Numbered from the stretch's first letter, positions 1-8,700 are shown. The stretch: 23,823 bases of DNA from JAXLQL01 sp046331625 (GCA_046331625.1 JAXLQL010000060.1:1-23823); one strand, 5' to 3'. Notes: a model not told the origin generated them from the letters alone. Made by a program: numbers and translations.

Positions 1-1354
1 CGTCGAAACCGTCAGCGCTCCCGCCCTGCTCTGGGACCCGAAGAAAGCTCGCGTGCAAGCCACCATCGCCGGCTTCGACACGCCTGCCGCCAAGCGTACC
101 GTCACGCTGCTGGTCAACGGCAAATCCGCTGCGACCAAATCCGTGGACGTGCCCGCCAACGGCCGCGCCACCGTCGAGTTCCTCGGTCTCGATGCCGGTT
201 ACGGCGTGTCGAAATGCGAGGTCCGCATTGACTCGGCCGACGGGCTCGCGCAAGACGACCGCGCGCTGTTCGCCGTCGAACGGTCCGACCCCAAGCGCGT
301 GCTCTTCGTGCATGACTCGCGTGAATCGCGCTCGCCGCTCTACTTCCGCTCCGCGCTCGCCGCCTCGGCCGAAGGCACCTTCGCTCTCGAAACGCTCACC
401 TCGGATCAAGCCTCAAACGTCGACCCCGCCCGCTTCTCGCTCGTCGTGCTGTCAGACGTTGCGTCTCCGCCTACAGCTCTCCGCGAAGCGCTCGACAAGT
501 ACGTTCGCGGTGGAGCCAGCGTCTGGATCGCGCTCGGCCCGAACTCAGCGAAAGCCTCGAAGATCCCTCTCTTTGACGAGCGCATCCAAGACGGCCGCTA
601 CTACTCGCGCGAAGGGGAGCGATTCTCCGTGGTCGGCGATGCCGATGCTACCTATCCTTCTATGCGCCGCGCCGGCCGATGGGAAGGTGTGCGGTTCTTC
701 TACGCCGTGAAGGTGGACCCCGGCGCCTCGCGCGTGGTGGCCAAGCTCAGCGACCAAACGCCGCTCCTTCTCGAGAAGAAGGTGGGCGAGGGGCGCGTGC
801 TGGTCTTCACCTCGACGTTCGACAATCTCTCGAACGATTTCCCGCTACAGCCGGCTTTCGTTCCCTTCGTCGACCAGACTTCGCGCTATCTCGCCGGACT
901 CGAAGAACGCAACGCCACCGTTCCGGTGAACTCGTTCCTCGAATTGCGCACGCAGCGCGAGCGCTCGATCTCAGTGGAAGTGATCGACCCCGAGGGCAAC
1001 CGCCCGTTGTCGCTCGCCGAGTCCACGACGGCCGAGTCTTATCAGGTGCCGCGCGAAGGCTTCTTCGAACTGCGCCGCGCCAACGGGCGTCACCAAACCG
1101 TGGCCGTGAACGCGGATCGCCGTGAATCGAACCTCGGCGCGATCGGCAAGGAAGATCTGGATCTCTGGGCAGGGTCGAGCGGCGGAGCCACGGTAGCCGG
1201 AGGCGCCGCACCCAAGATCGAGGAAGAGCAGGAAGAACGCAAGCCCTGGAGCATGTGGTGGTATGTCATGCTGGCTGTATTGCTTGCGGCAGCGGCTGAG
1301 TCATTTCTCTCGAGCCGCTATCTCGGTGTACAAAGAGAACAGGAGGGTCAATGA
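1..1354 (+). CDS. BatA/VWA-type membrane protein, C-terminal part (5' partial)
   Basis: The frame is open from the first complete codon at position 2, so the gene enters from the left; the first in-frame GTG/ATG-type codon (53) is internal. About 450 residues are visible. They show a beta-rich Ig/CARDB-like stretch (roughly residues 15-95), a Rossmann/GATase-like stretch with KRVLFVHDSR and LVVLSDVASP (about 96-180), more beta-rich sequence, and a C-terminal membrane helix rich in Trp, Leu and Ala (about 416-438) followed by a short tail. This is the C-terminal half of BatA-like proteins, in which a VWA domain and N-terminal membrane helices precede this part; those lie outside the window. 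Such proteins are usually encoded with MoxR ATPase and DUF58 genes. The stop overlaps the next start as ATGA, implying translational coupling. The molecular role is unknown; a function in the cell envelope is inferred from the family. Confidence 0.8.
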   Translation, partial: VETVSAPALLWDPKKARVQATIAGFDTPAAKRTVTLLVNGKSAATKSVDVPANGRATVEFLGLDAGYGVSKCEVRIDSADGLAQDDRALFAVERSDPKRVLFVHDSRESRSPLYFRSALAASAEGTFALETLTSDQASNVDPARFSLVVLSDVASPPTALREALDKYVRGGASVWIALGPNSAKASKIPLFDERIQDGRYYSREGERFSVVGDADATYPSMRRAGRWEGVRFFYAVKVDPGASRVVAKLSDQTPLLLEKKVGEGRVLVFTSTFDNLSNDFPLQPAFVPFVDQTSRYLAGLEERNATVPVNSFLELRTQRERSISVEVIDPEGNRPLSLAESTTAESYQVPREGFFELRRANGRHQTVAVNADRRESNLGAIGKEDLDLWAGSSGGATVAGGAAPKIEEEQEERKPWSMWWYVMLAVLLAAAAESFLSSRYLGVQREQEGQ

Positions 1355-4300
1355 GCGCGCGCGAACAGCTTTTCGTTTATCTGCGGCAACTGGAACGGCG
1401 TCTCCGATGGAATGCCGCATTACGCGGCGCGGCCAGCATCGCCCTCGCGGCCGTGGTCGCCACCGTGCTCCTGGTTCTGGTGGTGAACGCGTTCGCGTTT
1501 TCACCTGGTAGCCTCACCGGTGCGCGACTCGGCTTGTTCCTGGTGCTCGCGCTCACCGCGGGCTTCATGCTCGCACGTCCGCTACTGCGCCTCAATCGCC
1601 ATCGCGCCGCCGCTCGCGCCGAGCAGACTTTCCCCAAGTTCGAAGAGCGCTTGCTCACCTTCGCCGATCAGGAACCGAATCGCCAAGCCGACCCGTTCCT
1701 GGACCTGCTTGCTTCCGACACGCTCGAAGTGGCGCGCGAATCCGAGCCTGGACTCGTGGTTCCCGCCGCCAAGCTCCTCGCCACCGCGGGCGCGGGCTTG
1801 GGAGCGCTCGCGCTGCTCGCGTGGCTGATCACGTCGGCGCCGGGATTCCTGGGCCATGGCGCGAACCTCCTTTGGGCCGGATATCCGAAAGACGGCATGA
1901 AGCCGTTCTACGAGATCACTGTCGAGCCCGGCGACGCCGCCGTTCGCCGCAAAGGCGACCAGCTCATTACCGCGCGCCTCGTGGGCATGACCTCGCCGAA
2001 GGTGCGCCTGTTCGCGCGCTATCAAAGCGCTTCCAAGTGGGATCAGGCGCCGATGACGCCGCAAGCCTCGGGCGCCGCCTACGAGTTCCTCTTCGCGGGC
2101 CTGCCCGAGAACGTCGAGTATTACGTGGAAGCCGGCGGCGTCGAGTCGAAGCACTTCAAGCTCCGCGTCATCGATCTGCCCACCGTCAAGAAGATCAAGG
2201 TCACCTACAAGTTTCCGCAGTGGCTGGGACAAGCCGACGCAGTCGAGGATCCGGGCGGCGATCTGCGCGCCGTGGAAGGCACCGAGGCGCAGCTCGACAT
2301 CCAGATGGATAAGCCGCTCGCGCAAGGCCGCATCGTCGTCGACGGCGAAAAGGAACTGCAACTCGCCGATGCCGGCAAGAATATCTACCGTGCGTCGGTG
2401 AAGCTCGAAAAAGACGGGCTCTATCACGTGGCCGCGATGGACAACAACCAGCGGGTTCGCTTGAGCGAAGACTACTTCATCGAGGCGCGCAAGGAACATC
2501 CGCCCACGCTCAAGATCAGCCGCCCCGGCCGCGACTACAAGGCGAGCCCGATCGAAGAGGTGTCGATCGTGGCGCAGGCGAGCGACGATTACGCGCTGCG
2601 TGAGATGATGCTCCACTTTTCGGTGAACGGCGGCGACGAACAGCAAGTGTCGCTGCTCAAGCAGAACGGCGCGCGCGAGGCGACGGGCCAGCACACGCTC
2701 TCGCTCGAGGATTTCCATCTCGTGCCCGGCGACATCGTCAGCTATTACGTAACCGCCAAAGACGCGAACCACACCACGCGCACCGACATGATGTTCATCG
2801 AAGCGCAGCCGTTCCTGCGTGAGTACTCGCAGGCGCAGCAGGGCGGCGGCGGAGGCGGCGGTGAAGAAGGCGATCAGCGCCCCATCTCCGAACGCCAGAA
2901 GGAAATCATCTCGGCCACGTTCAATCAACAGCGCGACAGCAAGCAAAGCAAGCAGGAAGCGGGCGACACCGCCAAGTTCCTTTCTGAGGTGCAGGGCAAG
3001 CTCCGCGATCAGGCGCAGTCACTCGCGCGCCGCATGCAGAGCCGCGAGCTCTCGATGGAGAACCAGGAGTTCGGCAACTTCGCCAAAGACATGACCGCTG
3101 CGGTGGAAGCGATGGGCAAAGCGTCCGAGCAGTTGAAGGGCGCCAAGTGGCAAGACGCGATTCCTCATGAGCAGAAAGCGCTGCAGCATTTGCTGCGCGC
3201 CGAAGCCACGCGCCGCCAGATCCAGGTGGCGTTCGGACGCCAGGGCGGCGGTGGCGGCCGCGGCGGCGCGGGTCGCGACCTCGACAATCTCTTTGACCTC
3301 GAGCTCGATACGGAAAAGAATCAGTACGAGACCAATCAGCAACAGCAGGCGGCCGGCGGCGGAGGCGACAAGCAGAAGAAGATCGACGAAGCACTGCAGC
3401 GCCTCGAGCAACTTGCGCGCCGCCAGCAGGAGCTCGCCAACCAGCAACGCAACAATCCGCAGCAGGCCATGCAGCAGCGCTGGCAGCAGGAGATGCTCCG
3501 CCGTGACGCCGAAAAGCTCCGCCAGGAAATGGAGGAGATGCAGCGCCAGCGGCAAGGGCAGCAGTCGCAACAGCAAGCCCAGCAGGGCCAGCAAGGCCAG
3601 CAGGGGCAACAAGGCCAACAGGGACAGCAGGGCCAACAAGGGCAGATGTCCTCACAGAGCGGATCGCAGCAGAGCTCGGCCTCGAACCGCCAGCAGCAAA
3701 TGCAACAGCAAATGCAGCAGCAGATGGGCCAGCGCGGCGGCCAGATCGACCCGCGCGTGGCCAAGGCGATCGAGCAGTTGCGCCACGCGACCGACGACAT
3801 GCGCCGCGCCGCCTCGGCCGGACAGCACGGACAACAGCAGCAAGGCTCGGAAGCCGATTCGCGCCGCGCCGCCTCGCGCCTCCAAGACGCGCAGGATGCG
3901 CTCCGCAGCATGCGCCACCAGGAAGCCGGCCAGCAGATGGAAGATCTCGCCCGCCGCGCCGACCAGTTGGCGAACCAGCAACAGGAGATGTCGCGCAAGT
4001 TGCGCCAAGCCTACGGCGATCCGAAGCTCCTCAATGGCCAGCCCGGGGGTGATCCGCAGAAGAACCAGCAACTCGCCGGTGAGCGCGAGAAGATGGCCGA
4101 AGATCTCCAAAAGCTCGAGCGCGATTTGCAGAACGCGATTCGCGACATGCAGTCCACGCAACGCGCAGCCGCGGGCAAGCTCCGCGATGCTGCGAGCCAG
4201 ATGCAGCAGAATGAACTCGGCCTGCGCATGAAGTACAGTGCGGAGGCGATCCGCCGTGGCTTCGGTGCGTATGCGTACATGCGCGAGGCTCCGATCGGCG

Positions 4301-5181
4301 ATGCCATGGAAGCCATGCGCGACAGAATTCGGCAGGCGCAGAAGGCCATGGACGGCAAGGGCGGCGATCCACAACAGGGCAAGGGCGTGGAGCAGGCGTT
4401 GAATCGCGTGGAAGAGCTACGCCGCCAACTCGAACAGCTTACTCGCCAGGGCCAGCGCGGTCAGGGCCAACAGGGCCAAGGCCAAGAAGGACAGCAAGGG
4501 CAGCAACAGGGCCAGGGCCAACAACAAGGCCAGCAAGGACAACAAGGCAACCAGCCTGGGCAACAACCCGGACAGCAAGCCGGTCAACAGGGCCAGCAGG
4601 GTCAGAGCGGACAATCCGGCCAGCCCGGTCAGCAAGGGCAGCCCGGACAGCAGGGCCAGGGCAACCAGCGCGGGCAAGGGAATCCGATGGGTCGCGAGGG
4701 ACAGCGTGGTGGGGCAATGGGTGGTCCGCAGGAAGCGCGCCAAGGCGGCGAGCGCGGAGAAGCTGACTTCTCTGCGATGAACCGCGGCGGCTACTTGCCG
4801 CAACTCGGCGGACTCACGCCGCAGCCGGGCTCCACTCAGGGATGGAACGGCGGACTCGAAGGCGCGTATCGCGAAGGCCTCCGCGGACTCAACGACGTGC
4901 GCCGCGCGGTGGAAGAGAGTCCGGAGATGACGAAGGAAGTGCAACAGTTGATCCGCGAGATGCAGCGGCTCGATCCGGCTCGTTTCCCCGGCAATCCGCA
5001 GTTGGTGGAGCAGCTTCGCACGCAGGTGATCACGGGACTCGAGCAGCTCGAGCTGCAGCTTCGGCGGAAGCTCGAAGAACAATCGGCGTCGCAGGCGCGC
5101 GGTGGGTCGTCGCGTCCGGCGCCGCAGGGGTATCAGGAATCGGTGGCGGAGTACTTCCGCCGGCTCAGTCGAGGGAAGTGA
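1351..5181 (+). CDS. DUF4175 family large membrane protein, Gln/Gly-rich
   Basis: A 1276-residue protein starting at ATG 1351, which overlaps the upstream stop by 4 nt and has AGGAGG at 1341-1346. It has membrane helices at about residues 25-50, 57-78 and 141-161, then a large beta-rich extracytoplasmic part (about 180-485). The rest is mostly coiled coil and low complexity: a poly-Gly block near 498, Gln/Arg/Glu-rich helices around 590-730, a GQQ repeat at 746-766, more helix at 780-1010, and a second Gly-Gln-Pro tract at about 1034-1121. The C-terminal 120 residues are ordered-looking helix (NDVRRAVEESPEM, LEQLELQLRRKLEEQ). Length and layout fit DUF4175 proteins, commonly encoded just after BatA-like genes. 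The biochemical role is unknown; an envelope scaffold is a guess. Reverse-strand open frames here are shadows of the GC-rich repeats. Confidence 0.85.
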   Translation: MSAREQLFVYLRQLERRLRWNAALRGAASIALAAVVATVLLVLVVNAFAFSPGSLTGARLGLFLVLALTAGFMLARPLLRLNRHRAAARAEQTFPKFEERLLTFADQEPNRQADPFLDLLASDTLEVARESEPGLVVPAAKLLATAGAGLGALALLAWLITSAPGFLGHGANLLWAGYPKDGMKPFYEITVEPGDAAVRRKGDQLITARLVGMTSPKVRLFARYQSASKWDQAPMTPQASGAAYEFLFAGLPENVEYYVEAGGVESKHFKLRVIDLPTVKKIKVTYKFPQWLGQADAVEDPGGDLRAVEGTEAQLDIQMDKPLAQGRIVVDGEKELQLADAGKNIYRASVKLEKDGLYHVAAMDNNQRVRLSEDYFIEARKEHPPTLKISRPGRDYKASPIEEVSIVAQASDDYALREMMLHFSVNGGDEQQVSLLKQNGAREATGQHTLSLEDFHLVPGDIVSYYVTAKDANHTTRTDMMFIEAQPFLREYSQAQQGGGGGGGEEGDQRPISERQKEIISATFNQQRDSKQSKQEAGDTAKFLSEVQGKLRDQAQSLARRMQSRELSMENQEFGNFAKDMTAAVEAMGKASEQLKGAKWQDAIPHEQKALQHLLRAEATRRQIQVAFGRQGGGGGRGGAGRDLDNLFDLELDTEKNQYETNQQQQAAGGGGDKQKKIDEALQRLEQLARRQQELANQQRNNPQQAMQQRWQQEMLRRDAEKLRQEMEEMQRQRQGQQSQQQAQQGQQGQQGQQGQQGQQGQQGQMSSQSGSQQSSASNRQQQMQQQMQQQMGQRGGQIDPRVAKAIEQLRHATDDMRRAASAGQHGQQQQGSEADSRRAASRLQDAQDALRSMRHQEAGQQMEDLARRADQLANQQQEMSRKLRQAYGDPKLLNGQPGGDPQKNQQLAGEREKMAEDLQKLERDLQNAIRDMQSTQRAAAGKLRDAASQMQQNELGLRMKYSAEAIRRGFGAYAYMREAPIGDAMEAMRDRIRQAQKAMDGKGGDPQQGKGVEQALNRVEELRRQLEQLTRQGQRGQGQQGQGQEGQQGQQQGQGQQQGQQGQQGNQPGQQPGQQAGQQGQQGQSGQSGQPGQQGQPGQQGQGNQRGQGNPMGREGQRGGAMGGPQEARQGGERGEADFSAMNRGGYLPQLGGLTPQPGSTQGWNGGLEGAYREGLRGLNDVRRAVEESPEMTKEVQQLIREMQRLDPARFPGNPQLVEQLRTQVITGLEQLELQLRRKLEEQSASQARGGSSRPAPQGYQESVAEYFRRLSRGK
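3586..3648 (+). repeat. 9-bp coding repeat, (Gly-Gln-Gln)6 plus Gly-Gln-Met
   Basis: Seven consecutive 9-bp units encode six GQQ triplets and a final GQM at residues 746-766 of the DUF4175 protein. Codons alternate (ggc/ggg/gga, cag/caa), so the units are not identical at DNA level, which suggests selection on the peptide rather than very recent slippage. Confidence 0.9.
4450..4713 (+). repeat. Second Gly/Gln/Pro low-complexity coding tract
   Basis: Residues about 1034-1121 of the DUF4175 protein consist almost only of Gly, Gln, Pro, Asn, Ser and Arg, with long runs keeping Gly every third residue (for example GQPGQQGQPGQQG). The Gly-X-Y periodicity is collagen-like, although Pro is sparse in Y positions. 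The tract is probably extended and disordered and separates two helical regions. Confidence 0.85.
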
Positions 5182-5205
5182 TATTCTCTCAACGGAGGCG
5201 AAGTG

Positions 5206-6024
5206 ATGCTTTCGTTCAATAGACGATTGATTCTCGGAGCCGCCGCGGGGTTGGCCGTGGCGTCACTCTACAACTGGCTGGTGCCTGAAGAGTACGTTTC
5301 CGTTGCCACGATACACCTCACGTCGAGCCTGATACCGGATCGATTCGTTGCCTTGGCGCTCCCGCTCGACTTGGATTACGTCACGAGCAGCGTCTTCATG
5401 GAGGCGACATCCCGGAATTCGCTTACCAACGTGATCCAGACGCACGATCTGCTCCGAAGCGAGCGGGCTCGGCAGCCTATGGAAGATGTCATAGAGCAGT
5501 TCCGCAAACGAATCGAAGTCCGCAACGAGTCGGCTACCACGCTACGCCTCTCGGTACGGCTACCGGATTCCCAGCAGGCACAGTTGGCGTGCCGCGACCT
5601 GCTGTCGCGCGTCATGGACGCAACAATGCGGCAGCGAGAGACACAGGCCAAGGCACTCGTCAGCTTCCTCGGCGAGGAGTCACGGCAGGCTGCGGACGAA
5701 TGGGATGCGTTCCGCAAGCAGGTCCGCGGTCAGATCCCCGCCGATCGCGCGGCCCTTGAAGCCAACATGGCTCAGAAGCGGTACGAGTCGCTGAGCGCGA
5801 AGCTCGCAGACGCGCGAATGCTTGCGGCGATGGAGCGGAGGAAGCAGGGTCCGGCGCTCGAGGTTCTGGATCCGCCTTCGCTGCCCGAGCACCCGGCAAA
5901 CGTGAGCCACGCGATGGCGCTCATGGCGGGATTGGCGGGCGGACTTGGATTGGTGTTGGCGCTCGAGGCGGTCCTGTGGGCGTGGCGGCAGAGGCGGAGT
6001 CCGTTGCAGACTTGTCCCTCGTAG
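5206..6024 (+). CDS. Wzz/GumC-like chain-length determinant family membrane protein
   Basis: A 272-residue protein with the two-helix layout of polysaccharide co-polymerases: an N-terminal membrane helix at about residues 7-25, a periplasmic part with helical, Arg/Glu/Gln-rich sequence (about 85-210), the proline-containing motif LEVLDPPSLPEHPAN just before the second helix, and a second helix (about 225-248) followed by a basic tail. The periplasmic part starts with EEYVSVATIHL, like the typical Wzz entry strand. No tyrosine-kinase domain is fused. Start: GGAGG at 5194-5198 lies 7 nt before ATG 5206; GTG 5203 is possible but too close. It begins 24 nt after the DUF4175 gene and could be cotranscribed, but no polysaccharide assembly genes are in the window, so its partner system is elsewhere. 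The fold is more certain than the function. Confidence 0.75.
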   Translation: MLSFNRRLILGAAAGLAVASLYNWLVPEEYVSVATIHLTSSLIPDRFVALALPLDLDYVTSSVFMEATSRNSLTNVIQTHDLLRSERARQPMEDVIEQFRKRIEVRNESATTLRLSVRLPDSQQAQLACRDLLSRVMDATMRQRETQAKALVSFLGEESRQAADEWDAFRKQVRGQIPADRAALEANMAQKRYESLSAKLADARMLAAMERRKQGPALEVLDPPSLPEHPANVSHAMALMAGLAGGLGLVLALEAVLWAWRQRRSPLQTCPS

Positions 6025-6039
6025 GGGACAATTGCTGCA

Positions 6040-6268
6040 ATGCAGCAGCTTCATCGCATCACCATCGATCCGGAAGTCATGGCCGGCAAGCCCTGCATTC
6101 GAGGGATGCGCGTGACGGTCGCCATGATTGTGGAGACTCTTGCCGCTGGGCGGACCGTCGAGCAGGTGCTCGCCGACTTTCCAATACCTCGAAGAACCAG
6201 ACGTGCGCGCAGCGCTTCTCGACGCCGCTCGCCTTGCACAGGGACGAGAGGTCCATCGCGCGAATTGA
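6040..6268 (+). pseudogene. DUF433 antitoxin-like gene with a one-base frameshift
   Basis: The first 49 residues match the DUF433 pattern closely (ITIDPEVMAGKPCIRGMRVTV, then LAAGRTVEQVLADFP). Right after ADFP the frame is lost. Dropping one base at about 6184-6185 restores the expected ending YLEEPDVRAALLDAAR and on to AQGREVHRAN with a stop at 6266-6268, about 75 residues in all, the normal family length. Without the correction the frame runs into the next gene as a nonsense fusion. DUF433 proteins are small winged-helix-like antitoxins usually followed by a DUF5615 PIN-like toxin; no such toxin is here. Either a genuine mutation or a single-base sequence error explains it. Confidence 0.8.
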
Positions 6269-6294
6269 TGCGAAACTGGAAGCAGGACGTGCGC

Positions 6295-6561
6295 ATGAAA
6301 CCGGATGAGACCCACCTGACCACCGAGGAAGCCCGCGAATTCCTGGGCGTGCCCGGTCCCGACATGATCCGCCTGCTGGAAGCGGGCGCGATTCCGTATC
6401 GTGCGATGGATAGTCATCGCCGCTTCGCGCTCCACGACCTGGTCGAGTATACAAAGCAGAAGGCCGCGCGCCGAGCCGCGCTCGACAAGATGGCTCGCGA
6501 TGCCTACGAAGCCGGCCTCTACGACAAAGCGGGGATTCCCAGGGGCGGACGCGACGAATGA
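6295..6561 (+). CDS. HTH (excisionase/MerR-like) antitoxin-type DNA-binding protein
   Basis: An 88-residue protein. The motif HLTTEEAREFLGVPGPDMIR followed by a wing-like LLEAGAIPYRAMDSHRRF is the excisionase-family helix-turn-helix. The tail (YTKQKAARRAALDKMARDAYEAGLYD) matches the C-terminal helix of small HTH antitoxins normally encoded directly upstream of a PIN-domain toxin. ATG 6295 is preferred because AGGA at 6284-6287 is well placed; ATG 6268, overlapping the corrected DUF433 stop, would add nine residues. No PIN gene follows, so this is an orphan antitoxin or a stand-alone regulator. Family call from sequence pattern; toxin pairing is known for relatives only. Confidence 0.7.
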   Translation: MKPDETHLTTEEAREFLGVPGPDMIRLLEAGAIPYRAMDSHRRFALHDLVEYTKQKAARRAALDKMARDAYEAGLYDKAGIPRGGRDE

Positions 6562-6613
6562 CGTCAGGGGTGCCGAGCTTCTAGACTGGACTAGCGGCAG
6601 CCGCCAGCACACC

Positions 6614-7427
6614 ATGGGACTCGACATTTACGCAGGACCGCTCTGCCGGTACTACTCGGGCCGCTGGCAGATGATCGTCCAGCCGGCAAAGGGCGGGGTG
6701 CCCTGAGGCAGTGGAAGTACGTGCTGCCCCAGCTCCGTTGTGCCGGCGAGTACTTAGGAGAAGTGGGGTGACACTTCAGGCATTCCGGTCAACGTCGTTC
6801 GACCCGGCGCGGGACTGGTGCGTGCTTGGAGCAAAGTCGCTTCCATATTCTCGCGCAAGCCGCGGCAGCCGATCGATCCCGTTGCGTTGGTTCGCAACTG
6901 GCGCGACGCCCTTGCCGCCAGCCACCCGGAGGGCGCGAACCTCGATTGGAACTGGCCCGAATCGCTGGACACGCCCTACGAAACCGACAAACCCAATTTC
7001 GATGGCTACGGCGCGGTCCAATTGTGGGCCGCATACCCCAGTCATCCTGGACTCGTCGGTCCGGAGACAGCCGACCTGGATTGGGAAAACGATTCCGTCT
7101 TCCAGCAGGCAAAGAGTCTATCCGGCCCGTTCGATCACATCATTCAACCGGAGTTATGGCTGCCCGTCGAGTTCCGCGATGTCTTCGAGGCGAACGAACT
7201 TTCCGGCGGCAAAGTCAAGATCGGCTCCGTGTTCGAACTATGGCGCGAGTTCTCGAATCTGAACGACAAGACCTGGCGCGCTTCGCACGATGAAATCCGA
7301 AAGTGGCGAGAACAAGACTTCGATGAAGTGCGTCTCGACTCCATTGGCACGCTGGGGATTTTCGATCTGGTTCTGCCTCGTCGAATACGCGGTCAAGAAT
7401 CGGCTCCCGATGCGGCTCGACTACTGA
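6614..7427 (+). pseudogene. Broken gene of a conserved hypothetical family (MGLDIYAG start)
   Basis: A clear family start, MGLDIYAGPLCRYYSGRW, begins at 6614 but hits TGA at 6704-6706. The same frame resumes after another stop near 6749 with GIPVNVVRPGAG and continues through ALVRNWRDALAASHPEG, TPYETDKPNFDGYGAVQLW and FELWREFSNLNDKTW. Near 7355-7360 the frame is lost again: the family-like ending CLVEYAVKNRLPMRLDY with TGA at 7425-7427 is in a different frame. At least two in-frame stops and one shift therefore interrupt what was one gene of about 270 codons. I recall small hypothetical proteins with this start and ending but know no function for them. The open frame continuing past 7427 on this strand is antisense to the DUF6265 gene and is not real. 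Confidence 0.6.
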
Positions 7428-7437
7428 TCGCCGAACC

Positions 7438-7890
7438 CTACTTCGGCTCGCAGGCCACCCTCTTGTACGGAAAATCCTCCGCCCGCTCCTTGCCCTTCTG
7501 CTTCCCATCGATCCGCGCGTGGAGCCCACCCTCAACCTTCCGGTACAAGATCCTCTGCGGAAAGTCATTGCGCGGATTCTCGAAGATCACCTCCTCGGCG
7601 GACATCTTCGTCATCGTAAATGCCACCGCCGCTTCCTTCGTTCCAATCCGCGGCAGGTACACCAACGTGGCGCCCTTCTTCTCGACCCGCATGAACTCGC
7701 TGAACACCGTCTTGCCACCCTTCAACGTCCGGCTGAACCCCAACATTCCGTCCGCCGCCGGGCGGCTCCACTCTTCCTCGATCACCATCGGTCCCTGGCT
7801 CATTGACCAGCATCCGGTCAGGAACGACAACGCGGCCACGTCCTGCGCGAACGCCGCTGCGGCCAACAGAAAAATCATCGCAAGCTTCAT
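7438..7890 (-). CDS. DUF6265 family exported protein
   Basis: A 150-residue protein with an N-terminal signal peptide (KLAMIFLLAAAAFAQ, cleavage likely after residue 15 or 16). The mature part has the family signature: LSFLTGCW near the start, then IEEEWSRPAADGMLGFSRT and GKTVFSEFMRVE, and a later block ENPRNDFPQRILYR. These proteins are predicted small beta-barrel (lipocalin-like) domains; the ligand is unknown. It is 57 nt downstream of the AraC-type regulator on the same strand and may be cotranscribed, and it is convergent with the broken gene at 6614-7427, ending 10 nt from it. Confidence 0.8.
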   Translation of the reverse strand: MKLAMIFLLAAAAFAQDVAALSFLTGCWSMSQGPMVIEEEWSRPAADGMLGFSRTLKGGKTVFSEFMRVEKKGATLVYLPRIGTKEAAVAFTMTKMSAEEVIFENPRNDFPQRILYRKVEGGLHARIDGKQKGKERAEDFPYKRVACEPK

Positions 7891-7947
7891 GCTTCACACC
7901 TTACCGAAATCGCGGCCGCGCGGATTGGAAAAATGCGACACGCGCCG

Positions 7948-8700
7948 TCACTCGGCCAGTTCTCCCCGCGACATGTGCCGGCCCATCTCCCCGTCTTGCC
8001 GCGCTGCCGGTGTGGCTCCGGTGAACTGCCGGAACTCGCCGATCAGATGCGCCTGATCGAAATAACCAGCCTCTTGCGCGATCCGCGTCCATGAGAATTC
8101 GGTGGCGCGTTCGAGCTGAAGCGCTCGTTGAAACCGAGCCAGCCGTGCGAACGTGTGCGGCTCCAGCCCTACATGCTTCTGGAACAGCCGCTGCAATTGC
8201 CGCGCGCTCACCCCAACGCGGCTCGCCAGCGCATCCATCTTCCAAGCCCACTCGCCGAGTAGCCGCACGGACTCGGCCACGCAGGGATTGGGCGGCCGGT
8301 CCGCGAGCTTCGCCGCCAAATATCGATCCATCACAGCCACGCGCGAGTCCGTCGACCGTGCCTCGCCCAATCGCTCCCGCAACGCGGGCACGCCTTGCCA
8401 CACGCCTTCGAGATCGACGATCCCAGAACACAACGGCGCCGCCAGCATCGCTGCTTCGGGCCGCAAGCGCGCGCCGAACACGCGTATTTCGCTGCCAGGC
8501 TCCATGTCCACAGGCTCCACCAGTTGTGGAATCCATAGGCTCGGACTCTGCCCGGGAACCGCCGGACCCAGGTCGATCGCCACTTCACAGTAGCCGTCCG
8601 GATAGATGCGGTCAGGGCCGTCCACCCGGCCCTCGAGATACCAGTAGCGATCCACCACGTGACGGAGTTGCGGACTCGGCCGGCATTCCACGTACCTCAT
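7948..8700 (-). CDS. AraC-family transcriptional regulator
   Basis: With the start at ATG 8698-8700 the protein has 250 residues. The N-terminal region begins RYVECRPSPQLRHVVDRYWYL and includes GARLRPEAA, the sensor-like domain (DUF6597 type) found in AraC regulators of this size. The C-terminal 95 residues (about 140-234) carry the two AraC helix-turn-helix motifs: MDALASRVGVSARQLQRLFQ and TRIAQEAGYFDQAHLIGEFR with the closing FTGATPA. An upstream in-frame start (8778) would overlap the divergent gene's start and adds 26 unlike residues, so it is not favoured. No strong ribosome site was seen at 8700. It probably controls itself, the DUF6265 gene or the divergent VOC gene; that is inference from position. 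Confidence 0.85.
   Translation of the reverse strand: MRYVECRPSPQLRHVVDRYWYLEGRVDGPDRIYPDGYCEVAIDLGPAVPGQSPSLWIPQLVEPVDMEPGSEIRVFGARLRPEAAMLAAPLCSGIVDLEGVWQGVPALRERLGEARSTDSRVAVMDRYLAAKLADRPPNPCVAESVRLLGEWAWKMDALASRVGVSARQLQRLFQKHVGLEPHTFARLARFQRALQLERATEFSWTRIAQEAGYFDQAHLIGEFRQFTGATPAARQDGEMGRHMSRGELAE

Noticed and set aside
1582..2946. 454-residue reverse-strand open frame
   Set aside because: It mirrors the codons of the DUF4175 gene and resembles no family.
2921..5082. Long open frames on the reverse strand and in other forward frames under the DUF4175 gene, several over 200 residues
   Set aside because: They are shadows of GC-rich Gln/Gly repeats; their translations are Leu/Ala- or Cys/Ser-rich without domains, while the 1351-5181 frame has clear features.
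7428..8056. Extension of the forward frame past the broken MGLDIYAG gene
   Set aside because: It runs antisense to the DUF6265 and AraC genes and has no family resemblance.
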